This document shows positions 17,768 to 26,328 of a stretch of DNA of 64,000 nucleotides, one piece after another. Position 1 is the stretch's first letter; the number at the start of each line of letters is the position of its first letter. Made by a program: the position numbers and the translations under genes. The DNA is from Kiritimatiellia bacterium (GTDB lineage Bacteria; Verrucomicrobiota; Kiritimatiellia; UBA8416; YA12-FULL-48-11). The notes under the pieces were generated by a model. The model saw nothing but the letters and a program-made list of their open reading frames with translations. It had not been told where the DNA came from and did no database searches. The stretch is taken from positions 1 through 64,000 of the forward strand of contig JAQUPZ010000016.1 of the NCBI GenBank assembly GCA_028716365.1. Reading direction: 5' to 3'.

Positions 17768-19117
17768 TTATTTCCCTACTGAATTTACAGATTCTTCAAT
17801 CCGATAAAGATGGGTTTTGGTCCGCAATATAAGCGACTTGCCGCTTGCCGCTGGTGAAGCCATAAAACCGTTATCAAGATTATTCGTTGCCAGAACTTCA
17901 TATGTGCGGCCGGGTTTAAGAATGGTAGTCTTGCCGCTCTGATTGAAAAAATAGAGCCGGCTATCAGCCAGAATGGGTGAAGCCGCGTATTTACCGCCCA
18001 TCCTTTCCTGCCAAACCAAGTTCCCGTTTGCGGCTTTTATACAGGAACCCATACCATCGTCACTTGCCATGTAAATCAGGCCATCCACCAGGATGGGAGA
18101 AGCGGTCTTGGCCACCGCCTTGTTGCACTTCCAAGCCACATGCGTATCAGTAACATCACCTTGTCCATCCAGCCGGACAGCAAGAAGTTCTGTGTTACTC
18201 AGACCAGTGATGATAAATGCAAGCCCTGATTTCGGATCGTAGAGAGGCATCGGCGCAGCCGACCAGGAGTTATACTGAACCCGCCAGAGCTCCTTCCCTG
18301 TCCTCGGATCATAGCCATATGCCGCCTTGGCCCCTATGGTGAGCATCTGCAATTTACCTTTAACATCGACAATCAATGGTGTGCAATGCGCCTTTCGCCT
18401 ATCACCATCCCTGGTCATTTGATCTGTAAAATTCTCATCATTCCATGCAACTGACCGATTTGTCTTCCACACTGTTTCACCAGTCTTTTTATCGAGGGCC
18501 ACAAGATATTGCAAATCGACACCATCCATCGTCAATATCAACAAATTCTCAAACAGTATCAGCGACGATGCCGGACCGCGATAATGCCGGCATGGCAGAT
18601 CCTGTCGTTTCCAGATAACTTTGGCCGTACTGGTGTCCAGACATGCCGTCCCATAACTGCCAAAATGAACATAAACCCGCCCAGGCTCGATCGTACAGGA
18701 CGGCGTAGCATAACAGTTAACCTTATTACCAAGCGGCTCGGGATTATCACAATGAAAGAGCTTCTCGTTAAAAAGAATCTTCCCGGTTTCAGCATCAACA
18801 CAGATCACAAAATAATCATGACCATTCGTTGTTGCCGTCGTCAGCCACACCTGTCCGCCCATGACCACGGGTGTGGACCAGCCGCGTTCAGGAATTTCTA
18901 TTTTCCATTTAATATTCTCCGTTTCACTCCAGCGGATCGGAAAACCGATTGTTTTTGTATCACCAGGCGCCGAGACATGACCATTGCCCCACGGCCCACG
19001 GAATTCCGGCCAGTCCGCGTATGCATTCATCCAGCCGACAATCATCAAGATTATCACAAGGACCGGAAAGGTCAGGTTATTTGCAAGAGACTGCTTTTTG
19101 TTGTATATAGAAACCAT
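17768..19117 (-). CDS. secreted PQQ-type beta-propeller protein
   Basis: I start at ATG 19117 rather than 19159, because the longer version would overlap the promoter block at 19149-19187. The ~449-residue product begins with the shared leader (MVSIYNKKQSLANN), then a hydrophobic segment ending in NAYA. The mature protein opens DWPEFRGPWGNG, typical of exported PQQ-like quinoprotein-fold propellers, and contains repeated blades such as VCVDAETGKILF, ALDKKTGETVWK and YDPRTGKELWR. No PQQ-enzyme catalytic signature is apparent, so a scaffold or binding role is as likely as oxidation. A paralogue with the same leader lies at 36094-37371. Confidence 0.85.
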   Translation of the reverse strand: MVSIYNKKQSLANNLTFPVLVIILMIVGWMNAYADWPEFRGPWGNGHVSAPGDTKTIGFPIRWSETENIKWKIEIPERGWSTPVVMGGQVWLTTATTNGHDYFVICVDAETGKILFNEKLFHCDNPEPLGNKVNCYATPSCTIEPGRVYVHFGSYGTACLDTSTAKVIWKRQDLPCRHYRGPASSLILFENLLILTMDGVDLQYLVALDKKTGETVWKTNRSVAWNDENFTDQMTRDGDRRKAHCTPLIVDVKGKLQMLTIGAKAAYGYDPRTGKELWRVQYNSWSAAPMPLYDPKSGLAFIITGLSNTELLAVRLDGQGDVTDTHVAWKCNKAVAKTASPILVDGLIYMASDDGMGSCIKAANGNLVWQERMGGKYAASPILADSRLYFFNQSGKTTILKPGRTYEVLATNNLDNGFMASPAASGKSLILRTKTHLYRIEESVNSVGK

Positions 19118-19120
19118 AAA
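19085..19120 (-). repeat. shared gene-start leader, copy a
   Basis: On the minus strand ATGGTTTCTATA is followed by AAAAAGCAGTCTCTT and AATAACCTGACC. It aligns with the leader at 37331-37372 over about 45 bases with a few substitutions and an indel. In this gene it is translated as the n-region of the signal peptide. Confidence 0.65.
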
Positions 19121-19148
19121 ATTTTTTGCTGTTTGATAATTACAGCCG

Positions 19149-19187
19149 AAGTGAAACATTGACTTGGCATGATGTCAAAATGAATTT
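19149..19187 (-). promoter_or_regulatory. shared promoter block 1 (TTGACA-N17-TTCACT)
   Basis: Minus strand: TTGACA at 19178-19173, a 17-base spacer and TTCACT at 19155-19150, embedded in ATTCATTTTGACATC and TGTTTCACTT. The same block occurs at 48929-48968 and 63049-63088 upstream of unrelated genes. The start codon of the PQQ propeller lies 33 bases past the -10 hexamer. Confidence 0.6.
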
Positions 19188-19200
19188 TGATCGAACGATC

Positions 19201-21414
19201 TTATTTCACAACTCCAAAACGTCTTGGTGACTTTCGCAACATAAGGTAGGCGGCCTCTGCTTTGTCGAGATGCGCCAGGATTTCCTGAAACATGGTCGGT
19301 GCTCCATGCCACACGGTAAGGTTTTCAGATTTGGAGAGCAGTGTCCGATAGTCTGCGATCCAGTTGAGCATAAACTGGATATCCGTTTCCTTTGGGCGCA
19401 TGGGATGTTGAGCAACCTCAATATAGACAGGACTGGTGTGGGCAAAACTGCCAAAGTATTTCCCTTTTTTCGCAAAGCAACGAACAGCAAGCCATGATGT
19501 ATCCTCAATGGAAACCGTCAGGGTCTTCTTCAGAACGGGACCTTCACCGGTTACGGTTTCGATGACGCACCCGTTGTGGATGATCTCAACCTTCTCGAGT
19601 CCCAGCTGCGAAAGAGCTTCTATTCCGACAGAGACATTCCCCGGTGCGGTGAGGGAGATGAGAGCACCAGGGTCCTGGCCGTTAACGGTAAACAGCAACA
19701 TGGGTCCTGTTGTGGCGAATACGTGGCCAGCGCGATAGGCAGCGACAACGTCCTCCCAGGTCAAACGATCAAGCTTGGCATAGGTACGCCCGTAGCCTGG
19801 AGCATGTCCGCATCCCAACGAAGCGAGGTTCAGGTCACCGTCGGTAAAACCACCGGCAGCGAGCCTGATACCGCAGTTGAGAAAACGATACCACGCATCC
19901 ATGAGCCAAACGGTGGCCGAGTCCATTCCAGTTGAGGAGGTTTGAAAGAGATCCCATATTGGTGTATCACCCAGTATCGCGCCAACCACCATGTCGCGCA
20001 CGAGTACCTGCGAGGGATCTGTTAACACAGCAGCATTTTTCTGTTCGCTCGTGTCAGGAATTCCCAGCGCGCCGAGGCGCTTTGCCTCGAGGTAGGAAAA
20101 TGTTACAGGGTTCGGTTGTTCAGTGATGTAAACCCATTCAACATGTCCGCCGATGTTGTGGTGACTGCGGCCCTCGAACATGTCCTCGCGGCAGAGAAAA
20201 CGGGACTCGATAACAGCAGGATATTTTATTGTTTCCTTGTAGCTGATAAAGGACAGGTCACTGGCACGGGCAGCCTCCACGGCCTCGGTCCAAGTCGGCG
20301 AGCTTGCACGCTGCTGGCCATGGGTACGGTAGTGGTAGTGATGTTCTCCCGCATACCAGTCGCGGGCGCGAAGATCTGCGAAACGGTTGAGACGAATCTC
20401 GGCCTCCACCGGCTTTCCTTTGTACGCTTCAAGATCACCCTCATACGGGAAATACTCAGGCCCGCGCGTGACGGTGAGGTACAGCTTTCCAGGGGGAATC
20501 TTGACGGAAAAAACCCCCTGCGTAGCAAAAAATACGCCAGATGAATAGAATAGCCGATTTGGCCCGTACTTCTTTCCCGAGGTATCCGAAAGCGTCACTA
20601 GCGCGGTAACAGGCTGCCCAGTCTCGTCAAGGATCCGCCCACGAATCTCGCCAGTCAGGATTCGGGCAAAGCGCTGCTCCTGTATTTCCGGATTAAGAGA
20701 AGCAATCATGGAGGAGTTATTGTATTCAGCTGCCACCTCTTCTGCGGCAAGGGCACTGCCGAAAACTTTCACCTCCCGCATCAACCCCTCGTAAAACCAC
20801 TCAGAGTAGGCAGCTACGCGTCCAAGGGTAAAATGCACAGAAGGATGGCATTGGTTCGGCCGATAACGTACCCTGCCCGCGGCTGACGTCTCCCCTATTT
20901 TCCGACCATCAACATAGAACACGGCCTTGCCCTCGGCTTCATAACTCACCGCCACGTGTGTCCAGCGACCAGCAACAAGCGGTGCCTTCACCTCGGCCTT
21001 GTAGCGGTCTTTACGTTCTGTGTACAGGATCAGACCGAGTGCCTGTCCATTCAGATAGAAGTTATACCCCGATGCCGCCGAATCCTGTCTGCCGTTGCAG
21101 ACAAGCATCCGGTAGCCGGAGAGTGAAGAGGGGCGAATCCACGCGGTGAATGTGAAGGATTGCGGACAATCAAGTGGCGCGGCAGTTTTCGTACGCACCA
21201 GTACCCCGCTTTCGGGTGGCAAGAACTCCAGTGCCTCACCCGTACCAGCCCATTCCGTTCCAAAACAAACACCATGTAAAGCATTGGAGGAAAGGTCGCA
21301 TACCGTCTGGCCGGAGCTGTTGGTCAGCGGCCAGTAGGCAACAGGTTGAGAGGCCAAACAGAATACCGCACATAGTTCCACCAGTAGAATGTACACCCAA
21401 CTCCGACTTGTCAT
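19201..21414 (-). CDS. secreted LamG / regulatory beta-sandwich / CehA-type metallohydrolase
   Basis: The protein has 737 residues with a signal peptide (1-22). Residues ~25-235 form a LamG/concanavalin-like domain (AWIRPSSLSGYRM, RWTHVAVSYE, FYVDGRKIGE). Residues ~253-345 look like a carboxypeptidase-regulatory-like beta-sandwich (GEIRGRILDETGQPVTALVTL). From residue 350 a CehA/McbA-type PHP-like metallohydrolase begins with DWYAGEHHYHYRTHG (His358, 359, 361). CehA and McbA cleave carbamate or amide-type esters in known cases, but exported multi-domain versions are common in this bacterial group and their substrates are unknown. The ribosome site AAGGAG is good. It lies 70 bases after the DUF4838 gene and is probably co-transcribed. 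Confidence 0.85.
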   Translation of the reverse strand: MTSRSWVYILLVELCAVFCLASQPVAYWPLTNSSGQTVCDLSSNALHGVCFGTEWAGTGEALEFLPPESGVLVRTKTAAPLDCPQSFTFTAWIRPSSLSGYRMLVCNGRQDSAASGYNFYLNGQALGLILYTERKDRYKAEVKAPLVAGRWTHVAVSYEAEGKAVFYVDGRKIGETSAAGRVRYRPNQCHPSVHFTLGRVAAYSEWFYEGLMREVKVFGSALAAEEVAAEYNNSSMIASLNPEIQEQRFARILTGEIRGRILDETGQPVTALVTLSDTSGKKYGPNRLFYSSGVFFATQGVFSVKIPPGKLYLTVTRGPEYFPYEGDLEAYKGKPVEAEIRLNRFADLRARDWYAGEHHYHYRTHGQQRASSPTWTEAVEAARASDLSFISYKETIKYPAVIESRFLCREDMFEGRSHHNIGGHVEWVYITEQPNPVTFSYLEAKRLGALGIPDTSEQKNAAVLTDPSQVLVRDMVVGAILGDTPIWDLFQTSSTGMDSATVWLMDAWYRFLNCGIRLAAGGFTDGDLNLASLGCGHAPGYGRTYAKLDRLTWEDVVAAYRAGHVFATTGPMLLFTVNGQDPGALISLTAPGNVSVGIEALSQLGLEKVEIIHNGCVIETVTGEGPVLKKTLTVSIEDTSWLAVRCFAKKGKYFGSFAHTSPVYIEVAQHPMRPKETDIQFMLNWIADYRTLLSKSENLTVWHGAPTMFQEILAHLDKAEAAYLMLRKSPRRFGVVK

Positions 21415-21484
21415 GATTTACTACTCCTTAACGGTATCGCTATCACAATGTATCATCGAATCTGCAAAACATGCCGCCAAGGCG

Positions 21485-23404
21485 TTATGGCTTCACTTCG
21501 GATTTTTCCTTGAACTTCTTTTCCATCTTCTCGAAGTTCCAGGTAACAGGTTCTCGTATGAACTGACTTCCGCGGCCACCCTTTCCGAAATCGGCCTTGA
21601 CGAGTGCCAGCCCGGGAAACCACTTCCGGCCATACTCCGGGGTGTAGGCAAGGATTTTGTCAATATGCGCCTGGCGATCCTGTACCGCCTTTTTGACGAT
21701 ATGAAAGTTGGCGGCATTCGGGGTGGCTTTATAGGTCTGGTAAAGATGATACATATTCGCCGTGAGCTTCACATAGTCGAAGAAATCCCGGCTCAGCTTT
21801 ACCCACATACGGCTGCGCTCCGTGTCTGCTGCTTTCTCGGCCACGCCAAGCAGACCGTCCAGTTGTTCCAATGCGTCGGGCGGGAACCCGAGGGTATAGA
21901 GGGTCTCCGCCTTGTTGGTGGGCTTGCCGTACACAGCCGCGTCACGCATTGCCTCAACCCGTTTGAATATCGCCTGGAAGAATGAATACATGGGGACGGC
22001 CGCCGCGCCGTAGAGTCCGGCACAGTATTCCTTCACAATTTGTTCCACTGGCAGATCGGGATTATTCATCAACCGGCCGGCTGCATAGTAGGACGGTCCG
22101 TCAAGCCCCCAGCACTCTTCCGCGCCGCAGTAATAGATACCAATCACGTTGTTATCGCGAAATACGCGAAGATTCTCCGCAACCTGGGCCGGGGTAAACT
22201 TCGGACCGATACCCATAGGTTTATACGTGCCCCAGAAATACACATATACAGTCTGAGCGAACACCTTGTTTCGCCATACTGGAAGCGTCTTGTCGTAGTG
22301 ATGGCAGACCTCGCTGATCACATTATCGCCGAATCGATCAAATTTCATGGAAGGCCAGCTTGTGGGACCATAGACAATCATATGTACTTTCTTGTCTGGA
22401 TGCGACTTGACGCACTCATCAATAATGGCCTTGTGCAACAACAAAACACGCTCACACGGATTATCATGCAAGGTATGGAAGAAGAACTCGTCATCGTTCA
22501 CGTTCTTCCATCCACGGTAATTGTCCAATGCCTCGCAACGCGGACACTGGCAACGCTCGAAACCGTCCGACTGTGCGAGTTGACACCAATCGTAACCCCG
22601 ATCGAACACCTTGCGGATTTCGCGCAGGAGAATTTCCTTCACCTCCGGGTGGGTGGTACAGAGGTGGTTGCGCTCTGAGGGTGAATTGGTCTTGCCGTCG
22701 AAATAGAAATACTCCGGGTGGTCCTTGCCGTACACCTTGGCCGGTATCCACACCGGCCAACTGTGACCGCCGAAGGTCATTATCTTGACAGCCGTACGAA
22801 AATTGTTGGCGAACGCGCCGGGCGTATCAGTACCGTAAGGCAAGCGCCCATGCCCATATGCAAAGAGCGGCTGTATGGTCAGATTGAGATCATCCGGTAC
22901 GGACAGGTTCTTTGTTGGCGGCACTAATTCCCCATTCGGCCCGGGTGCAATCCACCGGATGCCCAGGTAGTTTTCCAAAAAGGTGGCTACGGTTTTACAC
23001 GTGCCGCGTGCACCGATATTAGGCCGGTTCTCTTCCGGCGGTGCTTCGTCACGACCGAGCAGGTAGAGTGTCTTGCCGCGCACAATCAGCTTGCCCCCAT
23101 CCCATTTCAAGCCATCGACTGAGATACCCGCCTGTTTTGCCAACTCCGTGTGTCCTACCGCGATAATGCTGTCTTTGGCAGAGACCGGTTCTTCCACGAT
23201 TGTGAGTTCCGCTCCTGTCGCTTTCTTGACGTAGTCCACAACCCAGGTGGCCGAACGTTTTGTCCACGCGTTCGGTTTTGCGGGTACTACCACGGTCGCG
23301 CGCGCTTGGCCGTCCGAAACCAGCTCAAGTGCCTGAACCTGTTCGCTAAATGCGATTGCGCAAGCCAGTCCTACCACCACGCCCAATACAGTATATCGAA
23401 TCAT
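21485..23404 (-). CDS. secreted DUF4838-domain protein
   Basis: A 639-residue product with a Sec signal (1-26). Residues ~28-175 form the alpha/beta N-domain seen before GH20-like catalytic barrels. The DUF4838 (PF16126) core follows with FGGHSWPVWIPAKVYGKDHPEYF, the Cys-rich FERCQCPRCEA loop and YYCGAEECWG. This family is frequent near polysaccharide-degrading genes and is presumed to act on glycans, though no activity is certain to me. A TTGACA lies at 23475-23480. A second member, with a lipoprotein-like signal and an extra C-terminal domain, is at 49134-51437. Confidence 0.88.
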   Translation of the reverse strand: MIRYTVLGVVVGLACAIAFSEQVQALELVSDGQARATVVVPAKPNAWTKRSATWVVDYVKKATGAELTIVEEPVSAKDSIIAVGHTELAKQAGISVDGLKWDGGKLIVRGKTLYLLGRDEAPPEENRPNIGARGTCKTVATFLENYLGIRWIAPGPNGELVPPTKNLSVPDDLNLTIQPLFAYGHGRLPYGTDTPGAFANNFRTAVKIMTFGGHSWPVWIPAKVYGKDHPEYFYFDGKTNSPSERNHLCTTHPEVKEILLREIRKVFDRGYDWCQLAQSDGFERCQCPRCEALDNYRGWKNVNDDEFFFHTLHDNPCERVLLLHKAIIDECVKSHPDKKVHMIVYGPTSWPSMKFDRFGDNVISEVCHHYDKTLPVWRNKVFAQTVYVYFWGTYKPMGIGPKFTPAQVAENLRVFRDNNVIGIYYCGAEECWGLDGPSYYAAGRLMNNPDLPVEQIVKEYCAGLYGAAAVPMYSFFQAIFKRVEAMRDAAVYGKPTNKAETLYTLGFPPDALEQLDGLLGVAEKAADTERSRMWVKLSRDFFDYVKLTANMYHLYQTYKATPNAANFHIVKKAVQDRQAHIDKILAYTPEYGRKWFPGLALVKADFGKGGRGSQFIREPVTWNFEKMEKKFKEKSEVKP

Positions 23405-23474
23405 TTGATGCTACTTCCTTTCCATTTCATATGTATTTCTTTTTTTTAAAGAAATGCCTCATCGCATTTCGTGT

Positions 23475-23480
23475 TGTCAA
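23475..23480 (-). promoter_or_regulatory. candidate -35 (TTGACA) for the DUF4838 gene
   Basis: TTGACA on the minus strand lies about 70 bases upstream of ATG 23404. The hexamer at 17 bases (GCATTT) is a poor -10. Confidence 0.3.
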
Positions 23481-23501
23481 CAATGTACTGGCACTCAAAA
23501 C

Positions 23502-24746
23502 TTATGGTTTGGTGACAGCCTCGGCGCATATGGCCCAGTAACAGGTCATACCAAGAATTGCGGACACGGGACAGGCTTTCACATCGTAACCCGGCAGATC
23601 CACGCAGCCATCGTAGATGGCCCAGTGGGGATTGATATACAGATGAAGTTTGTTTTTCAACTGCTGGAGTCCGGAGGACGACGACGTGATGAAGATGGTT
23701 TGTGCGCCCAGCCCATTCGCCGCTGCTGACATTTTGTCCTCATTATCCTGGTAACCAACAAAGAGGTACAAATCTCCGGCATGCAAGTGCTCACGGATCC
23801 ACTGCGCGCCTGCATCGCCCACGGTGCGAATCGACTGGCTGAAATACGGTACATCGCCTGGACCACCGACATCGAGGGGCGGTAAATGGCCGTGGAGATT
23901 ACGAACGAGCTGTTTTCCGGATTTCGCTGCTTCGCGAACCCAACCGGCGGCATCGCGGATCGGACCAACCTGAGATGCGCGAATGACCTCTAAAGATCTC
24001 CGGACGCTGGCAATGAACTGGCGTCCCAGCGTGCCCGCCGCGATTGGCGTATCAGCGTATTCAGGATCAAACATCAGTCCTTTTGTACGCTCGAAACGTT
24101 TCCGTCCTTCATCCAAATTGAGGCTCAGATAGACGGCCAAATGTTTGTGTTGCCGCCGACAGGCAGCGATCAACTCGGCCACGTAGGTCCATTGGGCCAT
24201 GGCAATGGCAGGCGATGGAAGCGGAATAAATGATTGGCCGAATGACTGTTTCACCAGAAAAGCGTCGGCAGTAATGTCGACCGGAATCGCGCGTACCCCA
24301 GAAGGTAATGGCTGGCGGAGAATAGGATTTTCAATAGCGGCAAATGCCACGACTAAAACTCCGCTTCCCGTTACGTTCTGCCAGGCGCTGGTTTTGCAGG
24401 TTGTGGCTGGACCGTAATGGCTGAAGATCACAACGTCGTTGATGGCCAGACAAGGTAACGGTTTGTCGGCATCGAGCCGCTTGGCAGCGCACAGGCCGCC
24501 AGCCCGGCCGAGAAGCTCTGCCACCATTCCCTTTTCCCCGGCAAGATAGATGCTTCCTCCGGCAAGAACCCGGCTTGCACTTTCCTCAGCGATTTGCGTG
24601 ATTCGGTCCACTTGGCTTTCCATGGTTCGGACCGCACGTAACTGCGCATCAATGTAATTTTCAGCTGGTCCAGCTTGAGTGCCGACTAGATTGCATGTCA
24701 CAAAAGCAACCCAGATAACAAACAGGACTTCACAACGAACATTCAT
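23502..24746 (-). CDS. secreted SIS-fold-like protein
   Basis: ATG 24746 follows the stop of the upstream gene by only five bases, so translation is probably coupled; longer frames overlap that gene. The ~414-residue product has a signal peptide (MNVRCEVLFVIWVAFVTCNL). Two halves resemble sugar-isomerase (SIS) subdomains: GGSIYLAGEKGMVAELLGRAG in the first and AGDLYLFVGYQDN to TIFITSSSSG in the second. SIS proteins normally act on phosphosugars in the cytoplasm, so export is unexpected. Catalytic residues cannot be judged, and a binding role is possible. It forms a pair with the TIM-barrel gene at 24752-26074. Confidence 0.6.
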   Translation of the reverse strand: MNVRCEVLFVIWVAFVTCNLVGTQAGPAENYIDAQLRAVRTMESQVDRITQIAEESASRVLAGGSIYLAGEKGMVAELLGRAGGLCAAKRLDADKPLPCLAINDVVIFSHYGPATTCKTSAWQNVTGSGVLVVAFAAIENPILRQPLPSGVRAIPVDITADAFLVKQSFGQSFIPLPSPAIAMAQWTYVAELIAACRRQHKHLAVYLSLNLDEGRKRFERTKGLMFDPEYADTPIAAGTLGRQFIASVRRSLEVIRASQVGPIRDAAGWVREAAKSGKQLVRNLHGHLPPLDVGGPGDVPYFSQSIRTVGDAGAQWIREHLHAGDLYLFVGYQDNEDKMSAAANGLGAQTIFITSSSSGLQQLKNKLHLYINPHWAIYDGCVDLPGYDVKACPVSAILGMTCYWAICAEAVTKP

Positions 24747-24751
24747 GAAGA

Positions 24752-26074
24752 TTAATGAAAAATACCGAATAGATTTCTGAAGAAGCCCTGCTTGGTTTGT
24801 CGCACCAACTTGCCTCCACCGGGAGACAAACGCAACTCGGCTCGACCAGTACCCGCCGGCGACCATGTCCTGGCCGTGGCATCAAAGACTTCTAATTTTC
24901 CAGGCCCGATCAAAGTGGTGGTATGTTCAGCCTTGTAATCGAGATTCACCACCAGCACATGTGTCGGCTTGGCCAGTACATTGACCTTGTTCGCTTGACC
25001 AAAATATCCCAACAATATCCCTTGTACCGGTTTCATATTTACATATGGCATGGATGCCACGGGCGGATCGAGCCGGAAAGGTGCGTCTTCGGCCAGCGCT
25101 ACGGTTCCTGTGGGCGTCATCCCGGCGTGATACATCCCCAGCGAACTGAGCGGCTGGAGTTCCGTGGCAATCGCTACAAACTCACGATTGAGCGACTTTA
25201 GCGCGTGATAAATCGGTGTCGGCGTGCCATCGAGCAAAGCTATCCCTCCCGTGTGACCTTTGCAGCAATACACATAATAAGAAATGCCTTGAGCCCCGTA
25301 TGCCAGAGTGGTGTATACAAGGTATCGCATTTCATCACCCGTGGGTACTCGCATCGACGGAGCCCACGAGGCCGCCTGAACGATATTCAGGAACGGGAGT
25401 CCTGCCTGCTGTGCGGCCTGACGTATCATCGCCAGGTTGAGAAAGTACTGATCCATATCACCCGCCACGGCAAACCGGTAATTATCGTAGCTTAACAGCG
25501 CCGGTTTAACGATGTCGATATATTGACGTAGATGCTCCCGATAGGCAGTCACCGTATCACCCGTGGTACCGAGCTGTTTGTTGTTCGCATAGGTGGGAAA
25601 GAGATTGATGTAAGCCATATGATTTGGATCGCGCTCGCGCAAATAGGCCACGATTCTTCCGAGACCTGCAAAATCCGTGGCACAAGGCTCATCCCTTATA
25701 AAATAACAATACAGTGCCGGATGTGTGCGAACTTTGGCAACCAACGCATCGAGTTTCTCCCGTGCCGCCGGATTATCCAACGAAGCCGGCGATATCAACC
25801 CGCTGTGGAACTGTGCCCGTAAGCCATTTTGCTGAGCAACATTCATCTCCTGTTCAGAAGTACACCAGACCAGGTTAAAGCCACCATCGGCCATCTGCTT
25901 GGCAACAACATCGGTCATTGCGGGGCCAGCCCAGTAGGTAACCACTGGTGCACCCAGTTTCCAGGTCGAAGCTGCCAGCCCCGTTGTTTCAGCACCACGC
26001 AAAGCCATACCAGCCATTGCAATCACTACAACCAGAACCATCCAGAATATTCGCCGATAAAAATACGTTTTCAT
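24752..26074 (-). CDS. secreted TIM-barrel glycosidase-like protein
   Basis: I start at ATG 26074 (MKTYFYRRIFW, then a strong hydrophobic segment ending near LRGAE); longer frames run into a GC-rich palindrome. The ~440-residue product reads as a (beta/alpha)8 barrel. It contains TYWAGPAMTDVVAKQMADGGFNLVW near the start, the acidic YFIRDEPCATDF at about residue 125, and SYDNYRFAVAGD. These suggest a retaining-type clan-A-like glycosidase, but no family could be named. A short C-terminal beta domain follows. It overlaps functionally with its immediate downstream neighbour, the SIS-like protein, five bases away. Confidence 0.65.
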   Translation of the reverse strand: MKTYFYRRIFWMVLVVVIAMAGMALRGAETTGLAASTWKLGAPVVTYWAGPAMTDVVAKQMADGGFNLVWCTSEQEMNVAQQNGLRAQFHSGLISPASLDNPAAREKLDALVAKVRTHPALYCYFIRDEPCATDFAGLGRIVAYLRERDPNHMAYINLFPTYANNKQLGTTGDTVTAYREHLRQYIDIVKPALLSYDNYRFAVAGDMDQYFLNLAMIRQAAQQAGLPFLNIVQAASWAPSMRVPTGDEMRYLVYTTLAYGAQGISYYVYCCKGHTGGIALLDGTPTPIYHALKSLNREFVAIATELQPLSSLGMYHAGMTPTGTVALAEDAPFRLDPPVASMPYVNMKPVQGILLGYFGQANKVNVLAKPTHVLVVNLDYKAEHTTTLIGPGKLEVFDATARTWSPAGTGRAELRLSPGGGKLVRQTKQGFFRNLFGIFH

Positions 26075-26162
26075 GTTTTGTCTTTCAGGATCACTCTCAT
26101 TCAGGATTAATTTATTTTTCAAGGGTAACCTTCCTGTTTCGGTAGTTTCAGACCCTGCCCAC

Positions 26163-26203
26163 CCCGCCTGCCCGAGCTCGGCCATGGACTCCCGGCAGGC
26201 GGG
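26163..26203. repeat. GC-rich palindrome, copy 1
   Basis: CCCGCCTGCC (26163-26172) and GGCAGGCGGG (26194-26203) are perfect 10-base inverted arms around a 21-base loop. The right part, GACTCCCG followed by GCAGGCGGG, recurs at 27884-27902 on the other side of the Tat oxidoreductase gene. This looks like a dispersed REP-type element. Confidence 0.6.
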
Positions 26204-26271
26204 AGGGATTACCGACTACAAGGCGTAGCCCTATATTACTTGATTAACCAGCGTACTGTCTTCCCCGTCTG

Positions 26272-26305
26272 GATGATGGAGAACATTTCAAAGTTCTCCA
26301 TCATC
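26272..26305. terminator. perfect 13-bp hairpin
   Basis: GATGATGGAGAAC (26272-26284), the 8-base loop ATTTCAAA and GTTCTCCATCATC (26293-26305) form a perfect stem. TTTT follows only on the plus strand. It lies downstream of the minus-strand oxidoreductase gene, where it lacks the T-tract. It may be a weak or bidirectional transcript end or an mRNA 3' stabiliser. Confidence 0.55.
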
Positions 26306-26328
26306 TTTTCCTGCCGGAAATAACCGAA

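Noticed and set aside
19118..19159. Upstream ATG at 19159 as the start of the PQQ-propeller gene
   Set aside because: It lies within promoter block 1, immediately upstream of the -10 hexamer, so it would precede the transcription start. The shared leader begins at ATG 19117.
26075..26185. Extended N-terminus of the TIM-barrel gene back to 26185
   Set aside because: It would translate the GC-rich palindrome region and bury the signal peptide. ATG 26074 gives a normal Sec signal.
26272..26305. The perfect hairpin as a classic intrinsic terminator of the Tat oxidoreductase gene
   Set aside because: The T-tract is on the opposite strand to that gene's transcription. It is kept only as a hairpin with uncertain role.
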